DNA of 64,000 nucleotides from Candidatus Dormiibacterota bacterium (GCA_003169845.1 PNAG01000004.1:1184-65183); one strand, 5' to 3'. Counted from the stretch's first letter, positions 19,415-29,317 are shown. The notes: generated from the letters alone by a model not told the origin. A program made the numbers and translations.

Positions 19415-21445
19415 ATGAGGCGGCGCGCCAGCGCGCCGCAGGAGCTGGCCAAGAGCCGGCTCGCCCGGCCCGCCGCCTGGACGGCGCGCCTCCTTGTGTT
19501 CCTCGCCATCGCGGTGCCGAGCCTGCTGATCACCTCTCCGGGCTATGTCGCGTTCGCCGACAAGCTGCCCGACCCGAGCCAGGTGACCGCGCCGATGCCC
19601 GAGGACACGCTGCTCTACGCGGCTGACGGGACGACGCTCCTCGCGGACCTGCACCCGCCCGGTTACCAGCATTACTACGAGCCTTTGGCCGACATGGGAA
19701 CCCTGCTGCCGGAGGCGGTCATCTCGATCGAGGACCGCAACTTCTACCAGGAGCCGGGTGTCGACCCGCAGGGCGTCGTGCGCGCCTCACTGATCGACTT
19801 GCGCGCCCATTCGTCCGTGGAGGGCGCATCCACGCTCACCCAGCAGCTGGTCAAGATCCGGTTGGTCGGCAACGAGACGACGCTCGACCGCAAGGTGCGT
19901 GAAGCTCTGCTGGCTTTCGAGATCGAGCGCACCTACACGAAGAATCAGATTCTCGAGTGGTATCTCAACAGCGTCTTCTTCGGCAACACCGCATGGGGCG
20001 CGAAGACCGCATCCGAGATCTATTTCCACAAGGACACCAAGGACCTCGACCTGGCGCACGCCTCGATGCTGGCCGGCATCATCCGAGGGCCGACACTGTA
20101 CAACCCGCTGATCAACTGGACGTCCGCCAAGACCCGGCAGAAGGCCGTCCTGGACGCGATGCTTCGCGACAACAAGATCACGGCGGCCGACGCGGCCAAG
20201 GCGTACGCCGAAGACATCTCGGCCCCGGCACACATGTACACGCCGACCAACCAGATCGTGGCGGTCGACTTCGTCCGTTACGTCACGGCCCAGCTGGTCA
20301 GCCAGTTCGGGTCGACTGCGACCTACAGCGGTGGCCTGCGGGTGGTGACGACGATCAACGCCGCCGTGCAGCAGCTCGCGCAGAGCGCGGTCACCGACAC
20401 GATCGCCTCGCTGGCCTACCGCCGTGTCAGCCAGGGCGCGCTGGTGGCGCTGGACCCGACCACCGGTGCTATCGTCTCGATGGTCGGTTCGGCGAATCCC
20501 AACGCCAACGGCGGGCAGTACAACCTTGCCGTCTGGCCGCCGCGCAACCCCGGATCCTCGCTGAAGATCTTCACCTACACCGCGGCCATCGCCAGCGGGA
20601 GGTACTCGATGACGACTCCCATCCAGGACGCGCCTTTCTCATACCGCGCCCCGGGCACGACCGAGGTCTACAAGCCGATGAACTATGACGGGAAGTTCCA
20701 TGGCACCTGCCAGCTGCAGGTGTGCATGGGCAACTCGCTCAACATTCCTGCGGTCAAAGTCGAGCTTGGGGTCGGCGTGTCGGATGTCGTCCAGATGGCT
20801 CGGACGATGGGCGCTCCGCCGTACGAGCAGCACTATGACTCGGCGGGGAACCCGGTCTACACGGCCGACGATCCGCTCGACACGTACGGCCCGTCACTCA
20901 CGCTTGGCGGCTACGGGGAGACCCCGCTGCAGATGGCGACCGGCGCGTCGGTGCTGGCCACGCAGGGGATCCTCCGCCCGCCATTTGCCATCAACCTCGT
21001 CACGAAAGATGGGAGCTTGGTCTACGCCCACACGGTCAACGAGGGCGCCACGCAGGTGCTCGACCCTCGGGTGGCTTTCATCATGGAATCCATCATGTCC
21101 AACGACAACAACCGGGCGATGATCTTCGGCCGCAACTCGCTACTGACGCTTCCCGGCCGGCGCGTGGCCGTGAAGACGGGAACATCGGACTCGTTCGCCG
21201 ACGCGTGGACGGTCGGGTTCACGCCGCACCTCGTCGCCGCGGTATGGGGAGGCAACCCCGACTGGCGCCAGAAGATGACGCTCAACTCAGATAGCTATTA
21301 CATCGCCGCGCCGATCTGGCACCGGTTCATGCAGACCGCGCTCGACGCCATGGGAATGCCGAACGAGTGGTACTCGGAGCCGCCAGGCCTCATCAACAAG
21401 ATCGTGAACGGCCAGCCCGCGTACTACCTGCCGGGGACTAACTAA
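19415..21445 (+). CDS. Second class A penicillin-binding protein
   Basis: This 676-residue bifunctional peptidoglycan synthase has an N-terminal transmembrane helix (about 20-45), GT51 motifs (SIEDRNFYQEPGVD, EGASTLTQQLVK) and transpeptidase motifs (SxxK in GSSLK near 380, SLN in NSLN, KTGTSD near 587). The frame is open upstream into the preceding gene; ATG 19415 fits the end of that gene and leaves a basic cytoplasmic tail (MRRRAS). Compared with the PBP at 9985 it lacks the Pro-rich tail and has different spacing, so it is an ancient rather than recent paralogue. Confidence 0.93.
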   Translation: MRRRASAPQELAKSRLARPAAWTARLLVFLAIAVPSLLITSPGYVAFADKLPDPSQVTAPMPEDTLLYAADGTTLLADLHPPGYQHYYEPLADMGTLLPEAVISIEDRNFYQEPGVDPQGVVRASLIDLRAHSSVEGASTLTQQLVKIRLVGNETTLDRKVREALLAFEIERTYTKNQILEWYLNSVFFGNTAWGAKTASEIYFHKDTKDLDLAHASMLAGIIRGPTLYNPLINWTSAKTRQKAVLDAMLRDNKITAADAAKAYAEDISAPAHMYTPTNQIVAVDFVRYVTAQLVSQFGSTATYSGGLRVVTTINAAVQQLAQSAVTDTIASLAYRRVSQGALVALDPTTGAIVSMVGSANPNANGGQYNLAVWPPRNPGSSLKIFTYTAAIASGRYSMTTPIQDAPFSYRAPGTTEVYKPMNYDGKFHGTCQLQVCMGNSLNIPAVKVELGVGVSDVVQMARTMGAPPYEQHYDSAGNPVYTADDPLDTYGPSLTLGGYGETPLQMATGASVLATQGILRPPFAINLVTKDGSLVYAHTVNEGATQVLDPRVAFIMESIMSNDNNRAMIFGRNSLLTLPGRRVAVKTGTSDSFADAWTVGFTPHLVAAVWGGNPDWRQKMTLNSDSYYIAAPIWHRFMQTALDAMGMPNEWYSEPPGLINKIVNGQPAYYLPGTN

Positions 21446-21466
21446 TCCGGCGAGAAACGGGGGCCG

Positions 21467-21997
21467 CTACTTGTTTCTCGGCGCGCAGCAACAAATCAAG
21501 AGGAGTCGCGTCGGCCGTCCCGTAAGTGGACTGACCCACCAGGAGTTCAGATCGTCGCGGCGCTGCCACTGCTTGAGGCGCACCTCAAACGGGTCGGCAA
21601 AATCGCTCTCCAGGGCGATCTCGAGCAGCACCGTCAGCGACGCGCGCCCGTACGATTGAAGGACGAGGTCCTCATGGAGGCCGTGCATGCTGACCAGGCA
21701 GTCGACCGTGAGGGCGGCCCGCGCCTCGCGCATGTCGCCTCGAGCGCCGCCGATGCCGTCAACGATCATGTGCCACCGCGCGTGGCGGAAGGAGAGCCGC
21801 ACTGACGCGACCGACTCCGGACGTCGGCCATTGAGCCTCAGCTCATGGCGTGACAGGAATCTTGTGTCGGCCGCGTACAGCCCATAGTAGCGCGCGTCCG
21901 GCGGGAGGGCGCCCTCCTCGTCGGTGACCAGGAACGTGGTGCCGTAGTTGATTTTCACCGACGGGTGCGGTGGACCGCCGAGATCAGAGTGCGCCAT
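21467..21997 (-). pseudogene. Truncated N-terminal domain of a glycogen-debranching-like protein
   Basis: The first 150 of 176 residues match the N-terminal beta domain (GDE_N_bis) of amylo-alpha-1,6-glucosidase-like proteins: NYGTTFLVTDEEG, ARYYGLYAADTRFLSRHEL and the LEIALESDFADPFEV segment. Full-length members are about 700 residues, so the catalytic (alpha/alpha)6 barrel is absent. The last 25 residues look out of frame. It is probably a deletion remnant. Confidence 0.7.
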
Positions 21998-22264
21998 TGC
22001 ACCGCCCCGAGCGATCTCCCGTCCAGCCGGCCATCGGCGCTGCGTGCGACACCCCCCCGCGACACGAGTCTCGCGGCCTTCGCGCTGGGCCTTCGGTCAC
22101 CTTGCTTCATGGAGGGCTAGGCCTGACGTTAGCCATAGGTCTGGCGTACCTGCAAATCGGTCGACCTTGAACGTTCACTACGACGAGTACCTGAGACAGC
22201 ACGCGCGGCCGCTGCAGATCAAGTCTGGGTTGGAGGCACCTGCACAGCCGTCTTCGACCGCGGG

Positions 22265-23128
22265 TCAGGCTGAAGGGGGGTCCGCCCCGCGTGGAGGCTG
22301 GGTGACGCCCTCCGACGCAGCGAGTTGCTGCCAACGATGTTCGAGCGGCTCTACATCCGCTACGGCCGCATCGGCCGCATCGACGCGTTCGTCGCGCGGG
22401 CCGACCGGCGCGACGAGGTACGGGAGCCGGTCAGACGCGCGACCCGTGGCGGCGAGGTCGAAGCGGAAAGACCGTACGTGCCTCGACTGGGCCGGCAGCC
22501 TAGCCGGAGTCAGGCTAGTCGGTCGCGCGAGCCTGGGCTCGCCGACCGGCTCCTCGATCCCCGACCCGGGACCGTAAGAGTTCTTGAGCATGACGCGCAG
22601 TCGCTCCTTGGCCACGGCGAGCCGGGACGCCACGGTGCGCTCCGGGATCCCCAGGGCCTGGGCGATCGCGCGGTTCGTGTAGCCGTGGTAGTGCCGAAGC
22701 ACGATCGCGGCCACCTGGTTGGGCGGCAGTTTGGCCAAGGCGGCGGCGAGGTCGCGGTGCTGCACCAGCTCCTGGGGATCGGGCGCGAGCCTAGGCGGGC
22801 CGATGCGGCGGATCACCTCGCCGACTTCGCGAAGGCGCATCTTGCGCTGGTGCGAGACGGCGGCGTTGACGGCGATCCGGTGCACCCACGCCTCCGCGGG
22901 CGCTATCGGCTGCCAGTTGGGCCACTTCTTGTAAGCCCTTTCGAACGCGTCCTGGGCGCAGTCCTCCGCGGCGGACCGATCGCCGAGGATCGCCGTCAGC
23001 GTGCCTAGGATCTTGCCGTATGAAGCTTGGTAAAGGCGCTCGAAATCTGCTTCGTTGCCTGCCTGGTAGGCCATGCCCGGCTCACTTACGGCGCCGACGG
23101 CGACTGACTCCGAGATCGACTCCGCCAT
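22265..23128 (-). CDS. ECF-type RNA polymerase sigma factor with C-terminal extension
   Basis: Region 2 (FERLYQASYGKILGTLTAIL, then AAEDCAQDAFERAY) and region 4 (LPPNQVAAIVLRHYHGYTN, then the GIPERTVASRLAVAKERL helix-turn-helix) are complete. I start it at ATG 23128 (287 residues) rather than the upstream 23221. About 115 residues follow region 4, much longer than a basic ECF factor. They are Arg/Pro-rich and unassigned, perhaps regulatory or perhaps read-through after loss of a stop. No anti-sigma gene is adjacent. The divergent gene is a diguanylate cyclase. Confidence 0.85.
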   Translation of the reverse strand: MAESISESVAVGAVSEPGMAYQAGNEADFERLYQASYGKILGTLTAILGDRSAAEDCAQDAFERAYKKWPNWQPIAPAEAWVHRIAVNAAVSHQRKMRLREVGEVIRRIGPPRLAPDPQELVQHRDLAAALAKLPPNQVAAIVLRHYHGYTNRAIAQALGIPERTVASRLAVAKERLRVMLKNSYGPGSGIEEPVGEPRLARPTSLTPARLPAQSRHVRSFRFDLAATGRASDRLPYLVAPVGPRDERVDAADAAVADVEPLEHRWQQLAASEGVTQPPRGADPPSA

Positions 23129-23308
23129 GGTTTCGTTGTTCCCCCCCCGCGTAGTGGTGGCGGCTCTTTCGAACTCGCTCACCCTGCCCCTACTCTGGCC
23201 GTCGACCCCACCTCCGGTCACCGTACGGTTGCGCGGATTTTCACTAACTCACTTGCAGTAGGCCGTCGGTTCAAGTGTTAGCAGTGCGGCCGGCGTTCTC
23301 ACAGCGGG

Positions 23309-24802
23309 ATGAATCCAGGGGCCGAGTCCGCGGCTGACTTCTCGGGCGATGTGCTTGGGGCGATCGCCAGCGGCCTTACGGCCGACGCGAGAGAGAGCGG
23401 GAAAAAGACTCTCGAGGTTGTGCGCGCCCGTTTGCCCCAGCTCGTCATGCTCAGCGAGCAGATGGGCGAGGACCTGGTCGCGACCTCCGCCGGCTTTATC
23501 GAGATGATGCTCGGGCCGCTGCCTGCCGACGTCGAGATGCCCTGGGCCCACTGCGAGCAGCGTGCGCGAGAGTTCGGACGGCTGCGCGCCGCGCAGGGCG
23601 TGCCGCTCGAGTCCCTGTTCGACGTGCTCGCTGTCTACCGGCGCACGACCGTCGAGCTGATTTCGCTGCCCCTGCAGGGCAGTCCCCGCCACGACGAGAT
23701 CGTCGCTTTGGCGCAGAGCCGCCTCGAGGACGTAACGGAGCGCCTGACGATGGCGATCGCGAGTGGGTATCTCCAGCATCTCGACGAGGAGCACCGCGCG
23801 CGAGAGAGCGAGATGTATGGCCTCGCCGCCATCGTCACGGCGATGGGCCGCACGCTCGACGTCTTGGAGACCGCCGAGGTCGCGCTGGTGGAATCGCTCA
23901 CCGCGTTGCGTTTGAGCACCGGCGCGCTGTGGTTGCGTGAGCGCTCGAGCTTCAAGCTTATGCACACCGTCGGCCTGGACCTGGACCAGGTGGAGGGATT
24001 CGCGCGGGAGGTCGGCCCGAACGGCAAGGCCTCGGCATCGGTCGTCGGCCGCTCGGAGTCACAGGTCGACAGAATTTCGAGACGCGAGTGGAACGGCCTG
24101 CGTGCACAGCTTCGCGTGCGAGGGCGGGCCGTCGGTTTCATGACTGTCGCCACGATGGTCGATCGAGTGTTCAACGCTGGGGACCTGCTGTTCGTGGCCG
24201 CGGTCGCGGACCAGGTCGCCATCGCGCTTGACCGCGCCCGTCAGTTCGCCAGCGAGGCGCGCACCGACCACCTCACAGGTCTCGCCAACCGGCGCGAGTT
24301 CGAGCGTGTGATGGAGCGCGAGGTCGCGCTCGCTGAGCGCCACGGCCGCCGCCTCTCGGTGATGATGATCGACCTCGACAACCTGAAGCGGATCAACGAC
24401 CGTCAAGGCCACCTAGCAGGCGATGCCGCGCTCAAGCTCGTGGCGCAGCAGCTGCAGCGGGTGGTGCGTGCCTCAGACGTATGCGCACGCGTCGGGGGCG
24501 ACGAGTTCGCAGTCGCGATGCCGGAGACCGAGGTGGAGCGGGCGCGCGAAGTCGCCGTCCGCCTGCGCGGAGCCGTCCAGCACGTTGGACTCAGCGTGAA
24601 ATCACCCGAACCGGTCGAGGTGAGCATCGGCATCGCCGCCTGGCGGTCCGGCCAGGACTGGCAGACCCTCTATCAGTCGGCCGACGTCGACCTCTACGAG
24701 GACAAGCGCCGGCGCAGGACCGTGCGCCGGTGGAACGAGGAGGACCGCCCCACGCTCAAGCTGCTCGGCCGGACAGGCCGCCGGCGGGTGTCCGGAGCCT
24801 AG
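23309..24802 (+). CDS. Diguanylate cyclase with GAF sensor domain
   Basis: It makes cyclic di-GMP from two GTP. The 497-residue protein has an N-terminal helical domain of about 170 residues (PucR/RsbR-like in style, with LPQLVMLSEQMGEDL), a GAF-like domain (about 190-310) and a GGDEF domain (about 325-480). RVGGDEF near 396 is intact and RASD lies five residues before it, the spacing of the inhibitory I-site, so product feedback is likely. No transmembrane segment is seen. It converges on the response regulator gene at 24831. Confidence 0.9.
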   Translation: MNPGAESAADFSGDVLGAIASGLTADARESGKKTLEVVRARLPQLVMLSEQMGEDLVATSAGFIEMMLGPLPADVEMPWAHCEQRAREFGRLRAAQGVPLESLFDVLAVYRRTTVELISLPLQGSPRHDEIVALAQSRLEDVTERLTMAIASGYLQHLDEEHRARESEMYGLAAIVTAMGRTLDVLETAEVALVESLTALRLSTGALWLRERSSFKLMHTVGLDLDQVEGFAREVGPNGKASASVVGRSESQVDRISRREWNGLRAQLRVRGRAVGFMTVATMVDRVFNAGDLLFVAAVADQVAIALDRARQFASEARTDHLTGLANRREFERVMEREVALAERHGRRLSVMMIDLDNLKRINDRQGHLAGDAALKLVAQQLQRVVRASDVCARVGGDEFAVAMPETEVERAREVAVRLRGAVQHVGLSVKSPEPVEVSIGIAAWRSGQDWQTLYQSADVDLYEDKRRRRTVRRWNEEDRPTLKLLGRTGRRRVSGA

Positions 24803-24830
24803 AGGTGCGGCCGCGCCCAGAGGCGCCTCG

Positions 24831-25472
24831 CTACTCGACGAGCGCGAGCTCGCGAGCCTTGACGATCGCTTCGAGCTTGGAATGGACCCCGAGCTTGCTG
24901 CCCAGGCTGCGGATGTGGGTACGAACCGTGGTGTAGGTGATGCCGAGCTTGTCGGCGATTTCGCGGCTGGACGTGCCTTCTGCCATCAACCGCAGAACTT
25001 CCTTCTCACGCGGCGTGAGCCTCTCGAACTGGGAGTCTGCCTCTCGGCGCTTGTTCAGCAGGGTGGCGATGGCGCGCGGGGTGAAGAGCGAGCCTCCGCC
25101 CGCGACGACGCGGATCGCCTCCACCACGTCCTGGGCCGCGCGCGACTTGTGGATGAATGCGCTCGCCCCGGCTTCGAGGGCGGCAAAGCGCGCGGCATCG
25201 CTGTCCTCGCGGGTAAGGACGATCAGCTTGGTCTCGGGGCGAACCTGGCGGATGGCCGTGCCGGCGTCGGCGCCCGTTCCGTCGCCAAGCCGGAAGTCCA
25301 TCAACACGACGTCTGGCATCAGCTCGGTGGCGCGCACGATCGAATCGGAAACCGAGCCGGCCGTGCCCACCACGGTCATGTCGCCCTGGTCGTTGATCAA
25401 CGCGGACAACCCATCGGCAACGACCTGATGGTCCTCGACGATGAGGACGCGCGTGGGCGAGGATGCGGTCAT
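24831..25472 (-). CDS. NarL/LuxR-type response regulator (locus A, intact)
   Basis: This 213-residue protein has a receiver domain with VEDH, phospho-acceptor Asp59 in VVLMDFRLGDG, and T/K positions in VLTRED and FIHKS. A LuxR helix-turn-helix follows (about 150-210: LTPREKEVLRLMAEG, then GITYTTVRTHIRSLGSKLG). I use ATG 25472, which overlaps the stop of the upstream kinase remnant by four bases (ATGA). That kinase is broken, so the regulator is orphaned. Paralogues lie at 44962 and 54547, and a 26-codon stub at 31220. Confidence 0.9.
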   Translation of the reverse strand: MTASSPTRVLIVEDHQVVADGLSALINDQGDMTVVGTAGSVSDSIVRATELMPDVVLMDFRLGDGTGADAGTAIRQVRPETKLIVLTREDSDAARFAALEAGASAFIHKSRAAQDVVEAIRVVAGGGSLFTPRAIATLLNKRREADSQFERLTPREKEVLRLMAEGTSSREIADKLGITYTTVRTHIRSLGSKLGVHSKLEAIVKARELALVE

Positions 25473-26100
25473 GCGACCGGCATCCAGAACTCGATCTTCG
25501 TGCCCGGGCCGGGCTCGCTCTCGATCTTGGTCCACCCGCCGGCGAGCAGCGAGCGCTCGTTGAGCGCGAGCAGCCTAAGATGTCCGGGCAGGCGGTCGCG
25601 CTCCGCGACGAGAAAGCGGCGACCGTTGTCGGCCACCAAGCCGTGCACGGCCCCATCCGCAACCTCGCACAGTATCCGGCGCGGGGCGTCCTCCATCTTC
25701 GTCAGAAGGACACAATTATCGCCGACCATCGCGTCATTCTGACCGTTTGGATCGCGAAGCGCTTCAGCTTCAACTCAGCCTTCCGTCATCTGCATCGCAT
25801 CGCCTGGGAGCCCGCGGGCAAACCGCTTACGCGTCCGGTCGGCGGCCGTGCACACGAGAAGAATTGCTGGGTCCCTGCTGAAGGTTGCTGGCCGAGGGCC
25901 TGGTTTGGAACCTGGAATACGCTGAGCGGACCTGAAGAAGACGGTCGAACGCCTGCAGAAGGTCGACAGCGCGCGCCAGCCGCCCGTGCAGCTGCAACAT
26001 CTCGAGCGCGGCGGCGATCTGGTTGGCGAACCCGGCCGAACGTGCCTCGCGGGGCGGTCGTATAGCCGCTCGCGCTCGCCACACCCAGGCTTGGCGCCAC
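25469..26100 (-). pseudogene. Decayed GAF/HisKA_3 sensor kinase (locus A)
   Basis: Pieces align in order with the intact kinase at 31300-33090. They are a GAF segment SGYTTAPRGTFGRV, then in another frame AGFANQIAAALEMLQLHGRL (about 25960-26060), then AELKLKRFA (about 25770), then MEDAPRRILCEV joined directly to DGAVHGLVADNGRRF and the HATPase end EFWMPVA. The last join corresponds to a deletion of roughly 90 residues relative to the intact paralogue. At least one frameshift and several gaps rule out function. The last 86 codons (25469-25729) remain an open frame. Confidence 0.8.
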
Positions 26101-26305
26101 TCCTCAACGGTGCGCCCGGTATCGGACCACGGCGGGGCGTTGTCTAAGCGAAGGGCCTTGCACTGGCTGCTTCAGTGCAGCTCCTCATCGCGGCGCCGTT
26201 ACGAAGAATTTGCCGGCTGCTTTTTCCAGAAGGTTGGTGTGATGCCATCGATTCCGCGGTTCCAGGCTCCACTGCTCCGCAACGAGTCGGCGTTCTCTGA
26301 TCGCG

Positions 26306-26530
26306 ATGCGCACGCGTAAGACCCTGTACCGCACCAACGGCTCTGTCATCGTCAAGCCCTTGGTCGTCCTCGCGGCCAGGGTTCTCGGCCCTGGCCCGCT
26401 CCGGCTTAAGCTGGTCAAGCTGGCCCACGAGCTGAGTGACGGCGGAGTCGTGATCGAGGCAACGCCAGGAGATGTCACACCGCATCCGCTCGACCGGGCG
26501 GCTGCGCAGCCCACCCACCGCGCGGCGTAG
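26306..26530 (+). other. Short ORF with a conserved paralogous segment (locus A)
   Basis: The 74-codon frame contains VLAARVLGPGPLRLKLVKLA followed by HELSDGG. This matches LIAARCLGPGRFRLEMIKLA followed by HDLSDAG at 33185, in the same position and orientation relative to the paralogous kinase. Conservation between the two loci suggests a real small gene of unknown function, now diverging. Confidence 0.45.
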
Positions 26531-26973
26531 GCTCCTGAGCGCTCGATTCTGCGTGCCGCCGAAAGCGCGGCTCGATGAGCGGAGCAGGTTGGTCTGGATG
26601 CTCACGCTGACGCCAAGCCCGGCCCTCGCAAGCCAGCGAGACCAATCCTTCCGCACCGAATACCGAGCGGACGCTGCCGACGGCCGGGCGAACACGTTCC
26701 GGTGAGGGGAGCGCTGCGAGCCTCGGCGCTGAACGGCCTGACGGCCACCGGGTCGTCGAATCCGATTTCCGTCCAGCGCCGGAGAAGGCGGTGAAGGGAG
26801 TCGAAGAGTAGACCGATGTTCGGTGGGGCCACAGCCGGCGCCATCATCGAGGCGGGCAGGTTCACGTTCGCGAGCGGGCCGTCATGAGACTCCGGCCGGC
26901 ACCCTCACGTCGTCCCGCCGAGGGCCTGGGAGGCAGCCGCTTGGCTTAGCTGCCTTCTCAGGCGGGGCCTTGA
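26531..26973. other. Gene-poor stretch upstream of the LCP gene
   Basis: Only short frames are present. A 23-codon frame at 26817-26888 (MFGGATAGAIIEAG...) is too short to judge. I see no convincing gene, hairpin or repeat. Confidence 0.4.
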
Positions 26974-27972
26974 GTGGCCTCAAGCGTTGCTCATATGGAG
27001 ATTTCGCCCGTGTACATGCCGCGCGCCTCGATCATCGCCGCCGGCTTCGTGCTTGCCGGTCTGGTCGGTCTCGGGGCCTACTTTTTCCCACTTTTCCGGA
27101 CTGCCGCCTCGGCGACGCCCAGTTCCGGCACGGTCGCCGGTGCGGTTTCCGACACCATTTCCAACCTCAATCCGATCGATGTAGCTCCGAGCCAGCCCTT
27201 CACCGTACTGCTCCTGGGTTCGGACGACGACTCCAAATTCCCGGCGGACCGCCTGAACACGCAGTCAATGATCCTGCTCAGGGTCGACCCGGGCTCCAAG
27301 CAGGCGACCATGCTCTCGATCCCCAGGGACCTGTGGGTGCCGATCCCGAACCAGGGAATGGGCAAGATCAGCACCGCCTACCAGCTCGGAGGGCCCCAGG
27401 GCGCGATCGCCGCGGTAGAGAGCAACTTCAAAGTGCATATCGACGACTACGTCTGGATCGGCCTAAACGGGCTGGTGAAGTTCATCGACCACCTGGGCGG
27501 GGTCGACGTTGTTGTCACTAATCCGGTCATGGATGATTTCTATCCCTCAGATCTAAGCAGCACCGGCAATCCATATGACTACTACCGCGTAGCCGTGCTC
27601 CCCGGCGCAACTCACCTCGACGGTGTACACGCTCTACAGTACGTGCGATCGCGCCACGGCGACCTGCGGAGCGACTTCGCCCGCTCGGAGCGGCAGCAGC
27701 AGATCCTGCTCGCAATCAAGGCCCAGGCGACTCACCTCAACGTGGCGGATCTCCCGACTCTCGCGGCGGCATTCAACGGAGAGGTCAAGACCAGCATCAG
27801 CCTGGACAGGCTCCGCCAGCTCTTTTCCATCGCGGGCAGCTTCGGCGGATCCAACATCCACCGCGTTGTACTGTTGGCGCCGTACACCTCGGAAGGGTCT
27901 GCAGCGGGGCAGGACGTGGTGCTGCCGGACTGGTCCGCCATCCTACCCCTCGTGCACCAGACGTTTTCGTGA
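26974..27972 (+). CDS. LytR-CpsA-Psr (LCP) family protein
   Basis: LCP enzymes transfer lipid-linked anionic polymers to peptidoglycan on the outer face of the membrane. A single transmembrane segment lies at about 17-40. The LCP domain (about 70-300) has LLLGSDDDS, the DRLNTQSMILLRVDP segment, SIPRDLWVPI, GKISTAYQLGG and YVRSRHGDLRSDFARSERQQ, with the expected Arg and Asp residues. The start is GTG 26974 or ATG 26995; neither has a strong Shine-Dalgarno. The stop overlaps the next gene by four bases. Confidence 0.9.
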   Translation: MASSVAHMEISPVYMPRASIIAAGFVLAGLVGLGAYFFPLFRTAASATPSSGTVAGAVSDTISNLNPIDVAPSQPFTVLLLGSDDDSKFPADRLNTQSMILLRVDPGSKQATMLSIPRDLWVPIPNQGMGKISTAYQLGGPQGAIAAVESNFKVHIDDYVWIGLNGLVKFIDHLGGVDVVVTNPVMDDFYPSDLSSTGNPYDYYRVAVLPGATHLDGVHALQYVRSRHGDLRSDFARSERQQQILLAIKAQATHLNVADLPTLAAAFNGEVKTSISLDRLRQLFSIAGSFGGSNIHRVVLLAPYTSEGSAAGQDVVLPDWSAILPLVHQTFS

Positions 27973-29024
27973 TACCGGCTGACGCCGTGATCTCGTCACG
28001 CCCTGGACGCCTTGCGAGCTGGCTGGCAGCGGTGACGCTTGCCGTCGCAATGTTCGCATTCGGCGTCGGCATCTATAACGCCGCCGGCTTTCTCAAAGCG
28101 GGTAAGTCTCATGTCGTGCGGCCTAACCAGGTCCGCGCACCCTCGGTTCCCGGAACCTTGTACGTGGCCCAGGCCGGAGCGATCTATCGCTCCCGCAACG
28201 GCACCTTCGCCCAGATCACAACGGAGTCCGGCTGGACGCAGCCGGCCGTCTCTCCGGACGGCAGCGAGCTCGCGGTCGTCAGGCGTTACGAGAACTGGTC
28301 CGACCTGTACCTGATGACGCCCAGCGGGCACCTGACCGCGCTGCTCACGCACGACCACTCGCCGCAGATGGAATCCAACCACTGGGTTTTCTATCCGCGT
28401 TTCAGCCCCGATGGCCGCACCCTGTTCTACGACTTCGACCCCAAAGACCCTTTCAACAGCTACCGCGTCGACCTAGCGATCTTCGCGAGCCCGTCAGATC
28501 CAAGCTCCCACGAATCGGTCCAATGGACAAATCCCAACTACTACACGGGCGGGGACGTTTATCCGTCGCCGCTGGCGGGCGGCGGTCTCATCTACACGAA
28601 GTACTCGATCGACGACCAGTCGCAGGTCCACTCTCAAGTCTGGTTGCAGAGCCGGCCCGGAAGCACCGGAGTCGCCCTCACCGATCCGGCGTTGGATTGC
28701 GGTCAGGCGGCGCTCTCATCCGATCAGAAGCTCGTCGCGATGGTCTGCACCAAAGGCCAGACGCAGTCCACAGAGCTGAACGTGGCCGCTTTCGACCCCA
28801 CCACTTTGACTCTCAGTACACCGAGCACGCTAGTTACGGGCGAGCTGGTGGCCTCACCGGTCTTCTCTCCGGATGGCAAGAGCATCGCCTACCTCGCCCC
28901 AGCGACACCAGGAGGGATGTTCCAGCTGTGGACCGTCCAGGCCACAGGTACGCCGGCGCCAAGAGAGCTAACCTCCCTGCTCGGACTTGACTCGACTTCG
29001 CCACCCGTATGGACAGCCGGCTGA
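27969..29024 (+). CDS. Membrane-anchored TolB/PD40-type beta-propeller protein
   Basis: Starting at GTG 27969 inside the end of the LCP gene (GTGA overlap), this 351-residue protein has one N-terminal membrane helix (about 15-38). An extracytoplasmic propeller follows, with repeated blades such as QPAVSPDGSELAVV, YPRFSPDGRTLFYD and SPVFSPDGKSIAYLAP. Such propellers bind partners rather than catalyse. Translational coupling suggests it works with the LCP protein, perhaps as an accessory or wall sensor; that is inference. Confidence 0.8.
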   Translation: MIPADAVISSRPGRLASWLAAVTLAVAMFAFGVGIYNAAGFLKAGKSHVVRPNQVRAPSVPGTLYVAQAGAIYRSRNGTFAQITTESGWTQPAVSPDGSELAVVRRYENWSDLYLMTPSGHLTALLTHDHSPQMESNHWVFYPRFSPDGRTLFYDFDPKDPFNSYRVDLAIFASPSDPSSHESVQWTNPNYYTGGDVYPSPLAGGGLIYTKYSIDDQSQVHSQVWLQSRPGSTGVALTDPALDCGQAALSSDQKLVAMVCTKGQTQSTELNVAAFDPTTLTLSTPSTLVTGELVASPVFSPDGKSIAYLAPATPGGMFQLWTVQATGTPAPRELTSLLGLDSTSPPVWTAG

Positions 29025-29109
29025 CCATTCAACGGTGGAATGGCAAATCCATCCAATGGTGGTAGTTGAGAAATGGTCGGGTGCGCGTTCTGGTGGTAGG
29101 AGACGAAAT

Positions 29110-29289
29110 ATGAAATTCAAGTCCAGATCTGACGCGCCCGACCTCAACTCTCAGCTCGAATCCCTTTTCGACCAAGTCTGGCGCTCCGAAGCCGACTGGC
29201 GGTTGTGGGGCCGGCTGGACGCCACGGTGTTCCTCGAGGACCTCCGAGCGAAGCGGGCCGAGAATCACGACACCGAGAGGGCTGCCTGA
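29110..29289 (+). CDS. Small hypothetical protein (59 aa)
   Basis: ATG 29110 has GGTAGGAG upstream. The charged, helical product contains LESLFDQVWRSEADWRLWGR. The good ribosome site and codon composition support it, but no family was recognised. It sits between the propeller and patatin genes. Confidence 0.55.
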   Translation: MKFKSRSDAPDLNSQLESLFDQVWRSEADWRLWGRLDATVFLEDLRAKRAENHDTERAA

Positions 29290-29317
29290 ATGTTTCGGAG
29301 CCTGCGGGTCTAGCTCG

